From assembly GCF_932294415.1 (NCBI RefSeq), contig NC_065543.1:42058277-42122276 (forward strand): 64,000 nucleotides of DNA. Reading direction: 5' to 3'. The notes below the pieces were generated by a model. It worked only from the letters and a program-made list of their open reading frames with translations, had not been told where the DNA came from and did no database searches. Of this stretch, positions 33,760 to 44,400 are shown in pieces (position 1 is the first letter of the stretch; every line of letters begins with the position of its first letter). The stretch comes from Quercus robur. Its lineage: Eukaryota; Streptophyta; Magnoliopsida; Fagales; Fagaceae. The position numbers and the translations under genes were made by a program.

Positions 33760-33866
33760 CCACCGGGCCTTGTAGCCTGAGTGGTACCCGGTTCCTCTTG
33801 TAACCGCTAGTGCGGGGTTCTATCCCTCGCAATAAACAATTACCCAGCAAAAAAAAAAAAAAAAAA
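33760..33866 (+). mobile_element. tRNA-derived SINE, B-copy specific
   Basis: A short unit with pol III promoter boxes: TAGCCTGAGTGG (box A like) at about 33773-33784 and GGTTCTATCCC (box B like) near 33817-33827, ending in an 18-base A tail. It is flanked by AAAAAGATTA on both sides, and copy A has that site once (near 6465-6475). It encodes no protein and would depend on a LINE. Its body is only about 90 bp, short for a SINE. Confidence 0.85.
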
Positions 33867-34319
33867 GATTAAGTGACCATTTCAGAAATTCATAGTGGGA
33901 AAGAAGATAAGAGAGAAGATAGAACAACCTAAAAGTTTATGTGGTTTGGGCTTTGTGGCCTACATCCAAGGGATAAGAGGCGTACAATAGAAAAAAAATA
34001 ATTGAATTTAAATTTCATATTGATTGTCTCAATCCCACAATTTTCTCTACCAATCAATCTCATGGTTTCTCTTGAAATTAATGTCTTGATTTGGTCTTCA
34101 TTGACATGAAAAGTGAATTATACTTTCCAACACTCTCCCTCAAGTTGTGCACTAATCTCTAATGAAATGCACAACTTGTAGAAATTGAATCCAAAGCTTG
34201 ATAGGTCTTCCAAATTTTCGTCCTTCCTCTTTGTTTTTTTAGTACAAGAAATCAAACGACAAAATTGAATCTTGGTATGAACATTTAGGTGCTTAATGGC
34301 ATATGAAAATACCGCCATT

Positions 34320-34924
34320 AAAATGGAAAGTCTCCCTTAATAAGAAACAACAAGAAACCCTTCTATGGAAATGTTACTATAATATTGATGTGACAAAATT
34401 CATCGCTACAGTGCAAGGTATTAGGAGCAAGAATCGAATAGGTAAAATTACCAATATGCAAGAAAATACGTTTATTTGGGAGAGTCTCACAAAACTAACT
34501 AGAGAGGGGTGTCAACATGAATCTAGTCGACTCTGACGATCTTCAACTTGAGTTTTGCTCATCATACTGTGGGGGCAGCTCGACTACCTTTTGGATATTC
34601 GACCTTATCCTGTATCTAGACCAAGCTTGGCCAAGGGACCCCTTAGTGCCTTCTTGAGGGTGGGTTTAAAGGCCTATGTCATCTCTGCCATTAGTTGAGT
34701 AAAAGTTCTACTAGGTGCTTGTTGGTGACTCCCATAATTGTGCAAGGAAGACTCCCATGTTTATTGCCCCAATAATTGAGTAAAGGGCACTCTATGGGTG
34801 ATGATAATGGGATTGATAAGGAAAAATCTTCTATTCAAGAGAGAGACTATCCTTAGTGCCACAAGTGACTTTGTAGAAGACTCACACGTGAAAGTGAGAT
34901 TTGTCAGCATATTCACATTTGACT
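34320..34924. other. Shared DNA with a junction of the 3.2-kb A/B difference
   Basis: At about 34470-34478 the sequence jumps from GCAAGAAAATACG (A position about 18040) to TTTATTTGGGAGAG (A position about 21241). The join has no target duplication and only a few bases of shared T, which suggests a deletion in B rather than a single insertion in A. No gene is seen. Confidence 0.6.
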
Positions 34925-35098
34925 GGTGTGGTTAATTAAGTGATAAAGTTCATATTGGATAATAATGATAAGAGTGAGTGGTTAATATAACATAATTAAA
35001 TCTAACCTCATAGTTTTAAGCTTTTAGATAAAGTTATATCCCTATATATTATATTGATTACTCAATTGAAGTCTCCTCAAAGTGATATCTACCCAACA
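34925..35098 (-). mobile_element. Copia-type LTR fragment (copy B)
   Basis: Counterpart of 21680-21868, with minus-strand start TGTTGGGTAGATATC. Confidence 0.65.
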
Positions 35099-35731
35099 AC
35101 CATTTTATATTCTAAATTCTTTTAGTCAGTTTTCAATTTCAGAGGGCCAAATATAATTTTCTTTTAATCTTAACTTTCAATTTACATATATAAAAAAAAT
35201 AGAATTAAAAAATAAATAAAAATCAGGGGGCTATAATTTCTTGTATTATATTGGCAGCTGCTAAATTGCCCCGTTCGTAATCATAGAATTGTTCATAAAA
35301 ATTATTAAAAAGGCAAATGGAATCATAATCAATTAATCCAGATGCACTTTCAATAAACAATCCCCAGCACTTCTACAATTGGGGAATAACACAAAAGCTC
35401 TCTTTGCGATTTTGTGTAACTTCTGGAAAACTAATAAATATTGTTTATGGGCATCTGATCTGACCAAAGCCATTGAATGCGTGGTGTATGTATGGCATGG
35501 AAGCATATCTTAGGACAGTGAACTACGCCAAAAGAGGTCTTCTGTTGAGTTTGGACACAAGGAAAGCAAAGCATACCCTGTTGGAAAACTACGTAGTCCC
35601 CAGCACACAAAATTTAATAATCCAACAGGAGAAAGTTTGGAATAAAGATGCATGTTACCACTTACCACAAGAAAAGTCATCTGAATTTGAATGAAAAATG
35701 TGAACTTGATTAGCTCATCATTTTTATGTCC

Positions 35732-35739
35732 TATAAATA
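35732..35739 (+). promoter_or_regulatory. TATA box of the RTM2-like gene
   Basis: TATAAATA, 96 bases before the ATG at 35828. About 310 bases further up (near 35415-35425) the phrase CTTCTGGAAAA fits a heat shock element half-site pair (TTCnnGAA). The same place in copy A reads CTTTTGGAAAA and no longer fits. Confidence 0.6.
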
Positions 35740-35827
35740 AGATATGCATTTCGGCATTACTAAGCATCACTATTAGCCCAACATCCATCGTATCCAACAA
35801 AGTTCAGTTTTATTTTGTGGATCATCC

Positions 35828-37201
35828 ATGGCTATGGAAAATGTTAGACGTAGGGGTATCGGAGGGAGAGCACCCTCGCGCGACCATATTTTTGAAGAAT
35901 TTGTACCTTATTCAGGGTGGACAGAGGATGTAAATGGTCGTTATCTTCTCATCGATCTGCCTGGTAATGAATCTTGTCACTATTTCAATCTGATATCTGA
36001 ATATTCTTTATGTAGAAAAAACCTTTTTTTAACTAGATGTTTAAAGAGGAAAACCTTCACTTCACTTTCCATAATGTTCGGCTAATTGTGCCCATCAATA
36101 GTCGCATCAATGATTCTTTCAAGGATAAATTTAATTATTAAGGCAAAGTTTACTGTCTTCATCATGGAAAAAATTTAGATTTTTCTCCATTGAAAGATGA
36201 GAATACCTTTTGAATCAATTGTTCAGTGAAATTTTAACATGCATCTTGATCATGGAAACTAGATGATCTTTGTGGATTTACAGATAAAATGCAACTCCTT
36301 CAGACGGCCTTCATAATTGATAAAATGGGACATCCATTTTTGTTAGGCATTTGAATTTCAGACAGGCATCCAAACTTATGAAGAACACAAGCATTTACCC
36401 TTTCAATTTCAAAGGGAATTTTTGCAATTTCCCTACAAAAGTTGCCGCATGTATCTATAGAATTCACATAGAAATGAATTAGTTTCCAGCTAATTAAAAA
36501 GTTTATGATTTTTTTATTTCTTTTATTTTAACAGTTGATTTTATTCATGGATGAAAACGAGGACCATGGAATTAATTTTCCTCATTTTTGTTTTAGGTTT
36601 CAAAAGGGAAGAGGTTAAGCTTAGTATTGATGGATCAGGCAATATGACGGCCACTGGACAAAGGCAAGTAAATGAGGACAAAATGGTTTATTTTGACCAA
36701 TCATTTAAATTGCCAGAAAATTCAGATGTTGATAAGATATCCGGAAGATTTGAAGGTGAGATTCTTTATGTAACTGTCCCAAAGCAAGCAGTAGAAGAAA
36801 AGAGAGAACATGAGACTGTGAAAGAAAATGTCAGTGATAAAGCAAAACAAATAGAACATGAAAAGCCTATCAATGATGAAAGTTTGAATAGAGATGACCA
36901 CCACCACCACCACCACCACCGCGACAAGCCTGGTAGTATCCATGGCCACGATAGTGAGATGGAGAAAAGAAGCAACACTGGTAATATTCATGGCCACGAT
37001 AGTGAGACAGAGAAAAGGAGCAGCAGAAATGCCCCCATGTGTTTCTCCAAAGAGACAATAGAGGGATGGGAGAATGAATCTGGTCTTTTGGGAAGTGCTG
37101 TGAAGTTGCTTAAAAGGAACAAGGGGATTGTTATGGCAGCTGTATTAGCGTTTTCACTAGGGGTATTGGTAACACGTAAGTTGGAATCACCTGGATATTG
37201 A
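35828..37201 (+). CDS. RTM2-like small heat shock domain protein with C-terminal membrane anchor
   Basis: Two exons, 35828-35963 and 36597-37201, joined at GT-AG sites (CCTG|GTAATG and TTTTAG|GTTTC), give 246 residues. Residues about 22-105 are an alpha-crystallin (Hsp20) domain: GRYLLIDLPGFKREEVKLSI, then YVTVP. After it come a Lys/Glu-rich segment, eight histidines in a row, and two copies of a GHDSE-x-EKRS repeat. Near the C-terminus IVMAAVLAFSLGVLV is a single membrane span, followed by TRKL. This layout matches RESTRICTED TEV MOVEMENT 2 (RTM2) and its relatives, which block long-distance potyvirus movement in some Arabidopsis accessions and sit at membranes in phloem. Whether this member acts against viruses is not shown by sequence. 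Without splicing, translation from the ATG would stop within the intron. A truncated paralogue is at 22652-23573. Confidence 0.88.
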
Positions 37202-37308
37202 GGAAGCTCTCGACCCTGCACTGTATGCAGTGTCTGCCCTCATATCATTATTATGTTGTCTGCACTGCAGATTTGTAATTACAGTAGCCTAAATCTACCT
37301 ATGTACAG

Positions 37309-37314
37309 AATAAA
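37309..37314 (+). terminator. Probable poly(A) signal of the RTM2-like gene
   Basis: AATAAA about 108 bases after the stop codon. A second AATAAA occurs at about 37334. Confidence 0.5.
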
Positions 37315-37339
37315 AATGCTTTGCAAATATCCAAATAAA

Positions 37340-38203
37340 TGAGAACCATACAATTTCTCCTTTCTCTATTCTTTCTTGAATTTTCTAGACTATATGATTT
37401 TTCTCTCTTTGAGCCTTACTTAAGAGATAAATCTTTACAAGAGGTATTAGAATGACCACAAAGTGCTTACCATGAGCAAAATTTGTGCTTGATTATATTT
37501 TGCAATTAGAAAAGAAGGCTCAAATTACAAAGCCAAGGGCAGAGTCATAGAATGCATATAGGCACTGTTTGAGTTTTCTTATCAAAGATTAAAAGACCTG
37601 TAGGATTTAAGCCAAGGGCAGAGTCAACTGCTAACAAGAATGTCACTAACAACCTTTAAAATGTCTATGTGAGAAGCAGACTTCCTTGGATTTTAAATCA
37701 AGAGCCTCTTACTAAATTATATGAGCTAAATCTGTCACATGATGATTTGAAATTAAAAGAAGCAGTTATTACATTAGTAATGAGACTCTACAATATATAC
37801 CAAATGCTAGCACTGATGGTTTATGATGAGAACTTTCATGTTAGAATCTTTGACGCATAAATTTAACAATATATATACGAGGCACCTACCATGGACAAGA
37901 AATCATATGGAGAGGACATAAATCAGATCATGCACAATATGCTTCATCTGAATGTCAAGTATCATATAATATTGAGATTATTAATTATAATATCTTACAA
38001 TTAATAATACCCTCACATATTGGCTGACATAGAGTAGATATATAAAATATCAAAAACACTTTACAGCTTATGAAAATTAATTAAAATCTCAGTCAATAAG
38101 AATGCATGCTGATAGGACATTGTTGGCTAATTACTATCCTGAATCTATCATTATTTGAGCATCATGTCTAGATCAATGTTGATGACAGAAGAGTCCTCAC
38201 TAT
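37340..38203. other. Intergenic DNA, no gene seen
   Basis: AT-rich sequence with no recognisable family. An open frame of 63 codons at 37669-37860 has no features of a known protein. Confidence 0.5.
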
Positions 38204-38206
38204 TTA

Positions 38207-38375
38207 GTGTCCGTTTGGCATGATTAATTTTGTCAACTTTTTTTACTATTCAACTTATTTTTGCTACTATTCATGAGTCCCGTTGTACTATTTCAACTAA
38301 CTTTTACATTTATTTATAGTACTTTTAGCAAAAAGTTTTTAGGTTTAGCAAAATAAGAAGATCCCGAATGGACCC
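38207..38375. mobile_element. Tourist-like MITE (169 bp)
   Basis: Ends GTGTCCGTTTGG and CCGAATGGACCC, with TTA on each side (38204-38206 and 38376-38378). The internal phrases TTTTTGCTACTATTCATGAG and AGTACTTTTAGCAAAAAG mark it as the same family as 38747-38947 and, in opposite orientation, 31613-31797. Confidence 0.8.
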
Positions 38376-38746
38376 TTAAAATAGCAATCTAAGGTTACTG
38401 TTAGCTCACCAAGTAAGCCTTCAAGTTGATATTAAAACAATATTGATTTGAACATAATATTATGTCATTTGAATATGCTCTGTGTAATATAGAATGCTGG
38501 AGCATCCAAAAAAATTGATACTATCTCAATCTAGATGTTATTTATGAACGCATATTAACAAAAACACATTTACATATAATTATATATGGGCAACGGAGAA
38601 TAACAACTTGATTCTTAATGATGAAAACAGAATTGATTTGGAAGGATCTAGATTTATAAGTGATTGCATAGATATATAGTAGGATTTGAAAGATAAAATA
38701 TCTTAGAAGATATGCAATGAACAAAATAAAAGGCATCAAATTGTTA

Positions 38747-38947
38747 TGCTTGTTTGGCAAAGATTATTTTTGCCAACTTATTTTACTATTCAGCTTATTT
38801 TTGCTACTATTCATGCGTCTCATTGCATTTTTTTGTATTATTCATGGGTTCTATTGTACTATTTTAGCTAACTTTTACCTTTATTTACAGTACTTTCAGT
38901 AAAAAGTTTTCAGTTTTTGAAAAATAAGCAAATCCCAAATCGACTCA
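38747..38947. mobile_element. Tourist-like MITE, more diverged copy
   Basis: Starts TGCTTGTTTGGC after TTA and ends CCCAAATCGACTCA. It shares TTATTTTTGCTACTATTCAT with 38207-38375, about 540 bp away, and has a small internal duplication (TATTATTCATGGGTTC). Target duplication is not clean on the right. Confidence 0.65.
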
Positions 38948-41452
38948 TATATACAGTGCCAAAACATATAACGCATCAAACTAACAGATGGTTACTTTAT
39001 ACTGTGATAAAGGGAAATCTAAATGGACACATCTTTGAATATTATTAACCATGAAGTTTTGAACAAAAGAAGGCGTAATAATTAACAAGTAAATCCTAGG
39101 TTCCCTAGAATTTTCTCTTCCTCTCTTGGATGTGCTCTCCCCTAACCCAAGTTTCTCTTTCCCCAAAATCTTTTTGCCGGTTGAGCCAGATAAATTAGAA
39201 CTCAAAGAAATAAAGCCAAAATTCAAAGTAGTCCAGATTCCTAATATAAAATTCTTTCAAGAAATAAAAATAAAAACAGTTCGATTCCTGCTAATTTTAG
39301 TTAAAGGCTGCATAATTTCAGATATGGTAGAATTTGATTAGGTAAAAATTAAGAATGCCATAGGGAAAAAAGATTGTCTTTTGACAGTCCTTCCACTTTT
39401 AGCTAATATTCTTGGAGGCTTACAAGCTTCACACTGATCTCATCCACTATAATCCCCCATAAGAATATGCCAAAAATAGAGCAGCATCAATTTAAAATTT
39501 ACTTTATCTTGTAGGATCTGATTCCACAGGCAGTCCACCAAAAAAAGTCATAAAGACAACCTAAATATGATGCGGGAGAGGGACGTGGCAAAAGTTATGA
39601 CCTATGTCCTGTACAAGAATGTTTAGCAGCATAGGAAAATTTTCTATTCTTGAGCAAAGTATTGGAAAATTGTGAATGTTATCAGGATGTCCTATTTCTT
39701 ATGTTGGATGAAATTCAACTCCAAATTAGATCCTGAAGAGTTTACCATACTTTTTTTAGGTGTGTCTACTTTATTTTAGTTCTTTACTCTCTTTCTTAAG
39801 ATCAAAATTTTAAATAGGAACACAAAATCCAAGGGCAATAAAAAAAAAAGAAATGAAACTACCATTTTTAGTTTTATTGATATAAATTTCACTTTCACTA
39901 ACTACATAAATTGTTGAGACTCGGAGCTTCCTGAACACGGTTGGGTTCAGGTTTGCTTAATGTTAAAAAGGAAAGCACTTTGTCTTTCTGATTGTTGACA
40001 AGGCATGATGTATGGAAGAATAAGAGAACCCAAGAAGAAATAAATAAAGGTGATGCTTTTGTTTTTTAAACTTTATTCAAAATGTGGGTGCTTTTGACAA
40101 AAAGGAGAGGGCCATAGTTGGGAAGTGGAATCATGTGCCTTCTTGCAGAGGCATCTCAGATATTGGGTACGACTATGAAACATGAATGCTGGGCTTTTTA
40201 TCAATGTACCATGATTCTAAAGAAAATTAAACTGCAGAGTTTGACAAAATTCACCTATACAATTTTATAATAATAGGTGCAAAATGGATTGGTATAGAAT
40301 TTTCAGAGCCCATTTTTTTAATATTGGCCCAAGTATTATTACAGTCTAAACTCTAAAACTTTATCTATATGGGGGCTTCTAAGCTAACTTCCAAGTCGCA
40401 AATTTTAAAGTTGCTAAAAATTAGAACATTATTCATATTTGATTAAAATTATGATGAATGGAAACTATTAACTCTTAAAAAAAAAAAAATAAATAAATAA
40501 ATAGAAGAGTCTATAAACATGCGTTCAAAGACGAGTAGAATGGTATGACAAGCAATTGTAAAACAAAGTGGATGTGAAATGGCATGTCAGCCAAAAATCC
40601 TTAATGCATTCCGTATCATAGATGAGGTGAGGAGTGGAGGGCAAATGACACATGTCAATCTCTTTTTAACTGAATATTGATTTTCTCAAACACTTCAATC
40701 AAATAACAATATAATACAGAACGTGATCAATAGTCTAGAGTCTAAACCAAACTATAATATTAATGCAGAACATGCTTTACCAAAAGGATTAAAGGAGCTA
40801 GAAATTGAGGAATGACTAAGACCAACCCAACCAATTTGCACCCCTGACCCCTTCAACATTTCTAGAAATTTAGAACCCTATCCTGAAAAGAAAAAAAAAA
40901 GCAAGAGCACCCTATAAAATATTTTTTATATATTGATTGCCTTTTATTATTACTATTATTATTTTTCCTATTAAGATCTAGTTCTATGTATGAAAAAAAA
41001 AAAGGAATAAAAAAAGCAAGAAAGATTATTCAATTCGTGTTACATGGGCATGAATATAGTAAAAGAAGTGAAATAAAAAGACAAAAGAATGACGTGGATA
41101 ACGAACCCGTAAAGGAGGGAAAAAACCGGGAAAAAGCAAGGACAAACCTTGACGAGAGGGCATGGAATCAAAAAACAAAAATTCTCTCCTCCCACTATCA
41201 CTGCAAAAACAAAAACACAAAAATCAAAATCAAAAACCCAAATAGTAATAACAAACTGTACACTATTACAAAAATTTCAAAAACCGCACTCACCTCAAAA
41301 AGCAAACAAACCGTATCGCTCCATTATAACAACACAATTAACCAGCCTCAAAAAATCTTCGTTTCTCTTTACACCGCTATCAACGGCAGCAAACTCATTT
41401 TTTTGTCCAAACCCACCCCCAAAGCTGTCATAAATCACAAAATGTTGACAAC
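38948..41452. other. Intergenic DNA and QKY upstream region
   Basis: No gene is visible between the MITE and the QKY start. It is AT-rich with scattered A runs. The last 300 bases are CA-rich (CTCTCCTCCCACTATCAC at about 41186) and likely hold the QKY 5' leader. CCTATAAAAT near 40910 is a possible TATA box but is about 540 bases from the ATG, so this is uncertain. Confidence 0.45.
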
Positions 41453-44400
41453 ATGAATCCGGCGTCGTCTCATCCAAATCCACCTCCGCCGGCGGTGCAA
41501 ACAGTGAGGAAGCTAATTATAGACGTGGTGGACGCACGTGACCTTCTTCCTAAAGATGGGCAAGGCAGTTCCAGCCCCTACGTGGTGGTGGATTTCGACG
41601 GCCAGAAGAAGCGGACCTCCACCAAGTACCGTGACCTCAACCCGACTTGGAACGAGTCGATCGAGTTCGAGGTTTCCGACCCGGAACACATGGACTCGGA
41701 GGAGATTGAGATTGAGGTTTTTAACGACAAGAGGTATGGAGCTAACAGTGGCAGTGGCCGTAAAAACCATTTCTTGGGGAGGGTGAAGTTGTACGGGAGC
41801 CAGTTTGCTAAGCGAGGTGAGGAGGGTTTGTTTTACGTACCGTTGGAGAAGAAGAGTGTGTTTAGTTGGATTAGGGGTGAGATTGGGTTGAGAATTTACT
41901 ATTTTGACCAGCAGGTTGTTGCTGAGGAGCCACAAGCGCAAGGCGGTGGAGGTGGTGGTGGCGGTGGTCCACCGCCGCCTCCGGAGGAACCGGTGCCGAT
42001 TCAGGAGAGGCCGAGGCAGGTTATGGTGGTTGAGGAAGGTAGGGTTTTTGAAGTTCCTGCTCCGACGGAGAATGTTCACGATGGCTGTCACTCGCCGCCG
42101 GTTGTGGTTATTGAAGAGTCTCACCCTCAACATCATCATCATTACCCTCAGAATCCTCCGCTGCAGCCTCAGGCGGTTCATTATCATCATTCGGAGCATC
42201 CTCCGCCGCAGCAGCAGCAGCAGCAGCATGAAGATTCTCACTCTCATCAGCACCCGCCGCCGCCGGAGGAGCAGTTTCTGCCGTCGATTAGGAAGATGCA
42301 GATGGGGAGAGGTGGAAGCAGTGGCTGTGGAGAGAGAGTTAGGGTTTTGAGGAGGCCGAATGGAGATTACTCTCCGAGAGTGATTTCTGGTAAATTTGGT
42401 GCGGATCAGAGTGAGAGAGTTCATCCGTACGATCTGGTGGAGCCGATGCAGTATTTGTTTGTGAGGATCGTGAAGGCGCGTGGTTTAGAGCACAACGAAA
42501 GCCCTTACGTGAAGATCAAGACGACGAGTCATTACGTGAAATCGAAGCCGGCGAGTCATAGACCTGGTGAACCGACGGACTCGCCGGATTGGCACCAGGT
42601 CTTCGCGATTGCTCATAACAGACCTGACTCGGCGAGCTCGACCTTGGAGATCTCCGTTTGGGACTTGCATTCCGACCGTTTTCTCGGCGGCGTTTGCTTC
42701 GACCTCTCCGACGTGCCTGTACGCGATCCTCCCGATAGTCCATTAGCACCACAGTGGTACAGACTCGAAGGCGGTGCCGCCGATCAACATCCCGGCGGAG
42801 TCTCCGGTGACATTCAGCTCGCTGTTTGGATTGGCACTCAAGCCGACGATGCATTCCCAGAAGCTTGGCACTCAGACGCGCCGTATTTAGCGCACACACG
42901 CTCGAAGGTGTACCAATCTCCAAAGCTATGGTATCTGAGAGTCACAGTAATCGAAGCTCAGGACCTTCACATTGCTCCGAATCTCCCTCCATTGACGGCA
43001 CCAGAAATCAGAGTAAAAGCTCAGATAGGATTTCAATCATTCAAAACAAGGCGAGCCTCCATGAACAATCACAGCGCGTCGCTGCACTTCAACGAGGACT
43101 TGCTCTTCGTCGCCGGAGAACCACTGGAAGACTCGCTGATCATTCTCGTCGAGGACCGTACAAACAGAGATCCCCAACTCCTCGGCCACATAGTGATTCC
43201 CGTGAGCGCGATCGAGCAACGGTTAGATGAGCGCCACGTTGCATCAAAATGGTTCCCATTGGAATGCCGTGGTGGTGATGGTTGTGTACCACCTGGAAGA
43301 GGAGGTGGGTCCTACTGTGGACGAATCCATCTACGTCTTTGCTTGGAGGGTGGGTATCACGTGCTGGATGAAGCGGCGCACGTGTGCAGTGATTTTAGAC
43401 CCACGGCTAAGCAGCTGTGGAAGCCAGCTATTGGGATTTTAGAGCTTGGAATCCTCGGGGCTCGTGGCTTGCTCCCAATGAAAGCCCAAGGTCCAGGCAA
43501 AGGCTCAACCGACGCGTACTGCGTAGCCAAGTACGGCAAAAAGTGGGTCCGGACTCGAACCATCACAGACAGCTTCGATCCACGCTGGAACGAACAGTAC
43601 ACGTGGCAAGTCTACGACCCTTGCACAGTCCTCACCATTGGAGTTTTTGACAACTGGCGCATGTTTGCTGACATGTCAGATGATAAAACAACAGACTGCC
43701 GAATCGGGAAGGTGCGCATACGAGTCTCCACTTTAGAAAGCAACAGAGTGTACACAAATTCGTACCCTTTGCTGGTTTTGCTAAGAACCGGGTTCAAAAA
43801 AATGGGCGAGATCGAATTGGCGGTTCGGTTCGCGTGTCCTGCTTTGCTGCCCGACACGTGTGCGGTTTACGGGCAGCCGCTGCTTCCGAGAATGCATTAC
43901 TTGCGGCCGCTTGGTGTGTCTCAACAGGAAGCGTTACGTGGAGCCGCGACTAAAATGGTCGCGGCGTGGCTTGCAAGGTCGGAGCCTCCGTTGGGTCACG
44001 AAGTGGTTCGGTACATGTTGGATGCGGATTCACACACATGGAGCATGAGAAAGAGTAAAGCTAATTGGTTTCGGATCGTGGCGGTTCTAGCTTGGGCGGT
44101 CGGGTTAGCAAAATGGTTGGATGATATAAGAAGGTGGAGGAACCCAGTGACAACTGTGCTAGTCCATGTTTTATATTTGGTGCTTGTTTGGTTTCCTGAT
44201 TTGATTGTCCCAACTGGGTTTCTATACGTGTTCTTGATTGGAGTTTGGTATTATCGGTTTAAGCCCAAGATACCAGCGGGTATGGATATCCGATTATCAC
44301 ATGCGGATGCAGTTGACCCGGATGAACTGGATGAGGAATTTGATACAATACCAAGCTCGAGACCATCTGATTTGGTTAGAGCAAGGTATGACCGGTTGAG

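Larger units (their letters stand above)
27717..36860 (+). repeat. Segmental duplication, copy B
   Basis: Collinear with 273-23652. It carries the complete RTM2-like gene at its right end and continues into unique DNA, so B probably represents the ancestral location. It gained its own insertions: a solo LTR, a Tourist-like MITE, a SINE and about 200 unidentified bases at 32860-33075. It lacks the 11-kb gypsy element, the solo LTR at 3285, the 3.2-kb block and the asparaginase fragment of copy A. Confidence 0.92.

Noticed and set aside
33760-33866. A functional tRNA gene
   Set aside because: Boxes A and B are present, but there is no cloverleaf acceptor stem pairing; an A tail and target duplication fit a SINE.
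36551-37201. Using the upstream in-frame ATG at 36551 as the start of the RTM2-like protein
   Set aside because: It lies inside the intron. Splicing exon 1 (35828-35963) to 36597 restores the complete Hsp20 domain, with matching phase in both duplicates.
41513-42424. 303-residue minus-strand frame opposite QKY, Arg-rich
   Set aside because: Shadow of the GC-rich QKY coding strand; composition follows the opposite codons.
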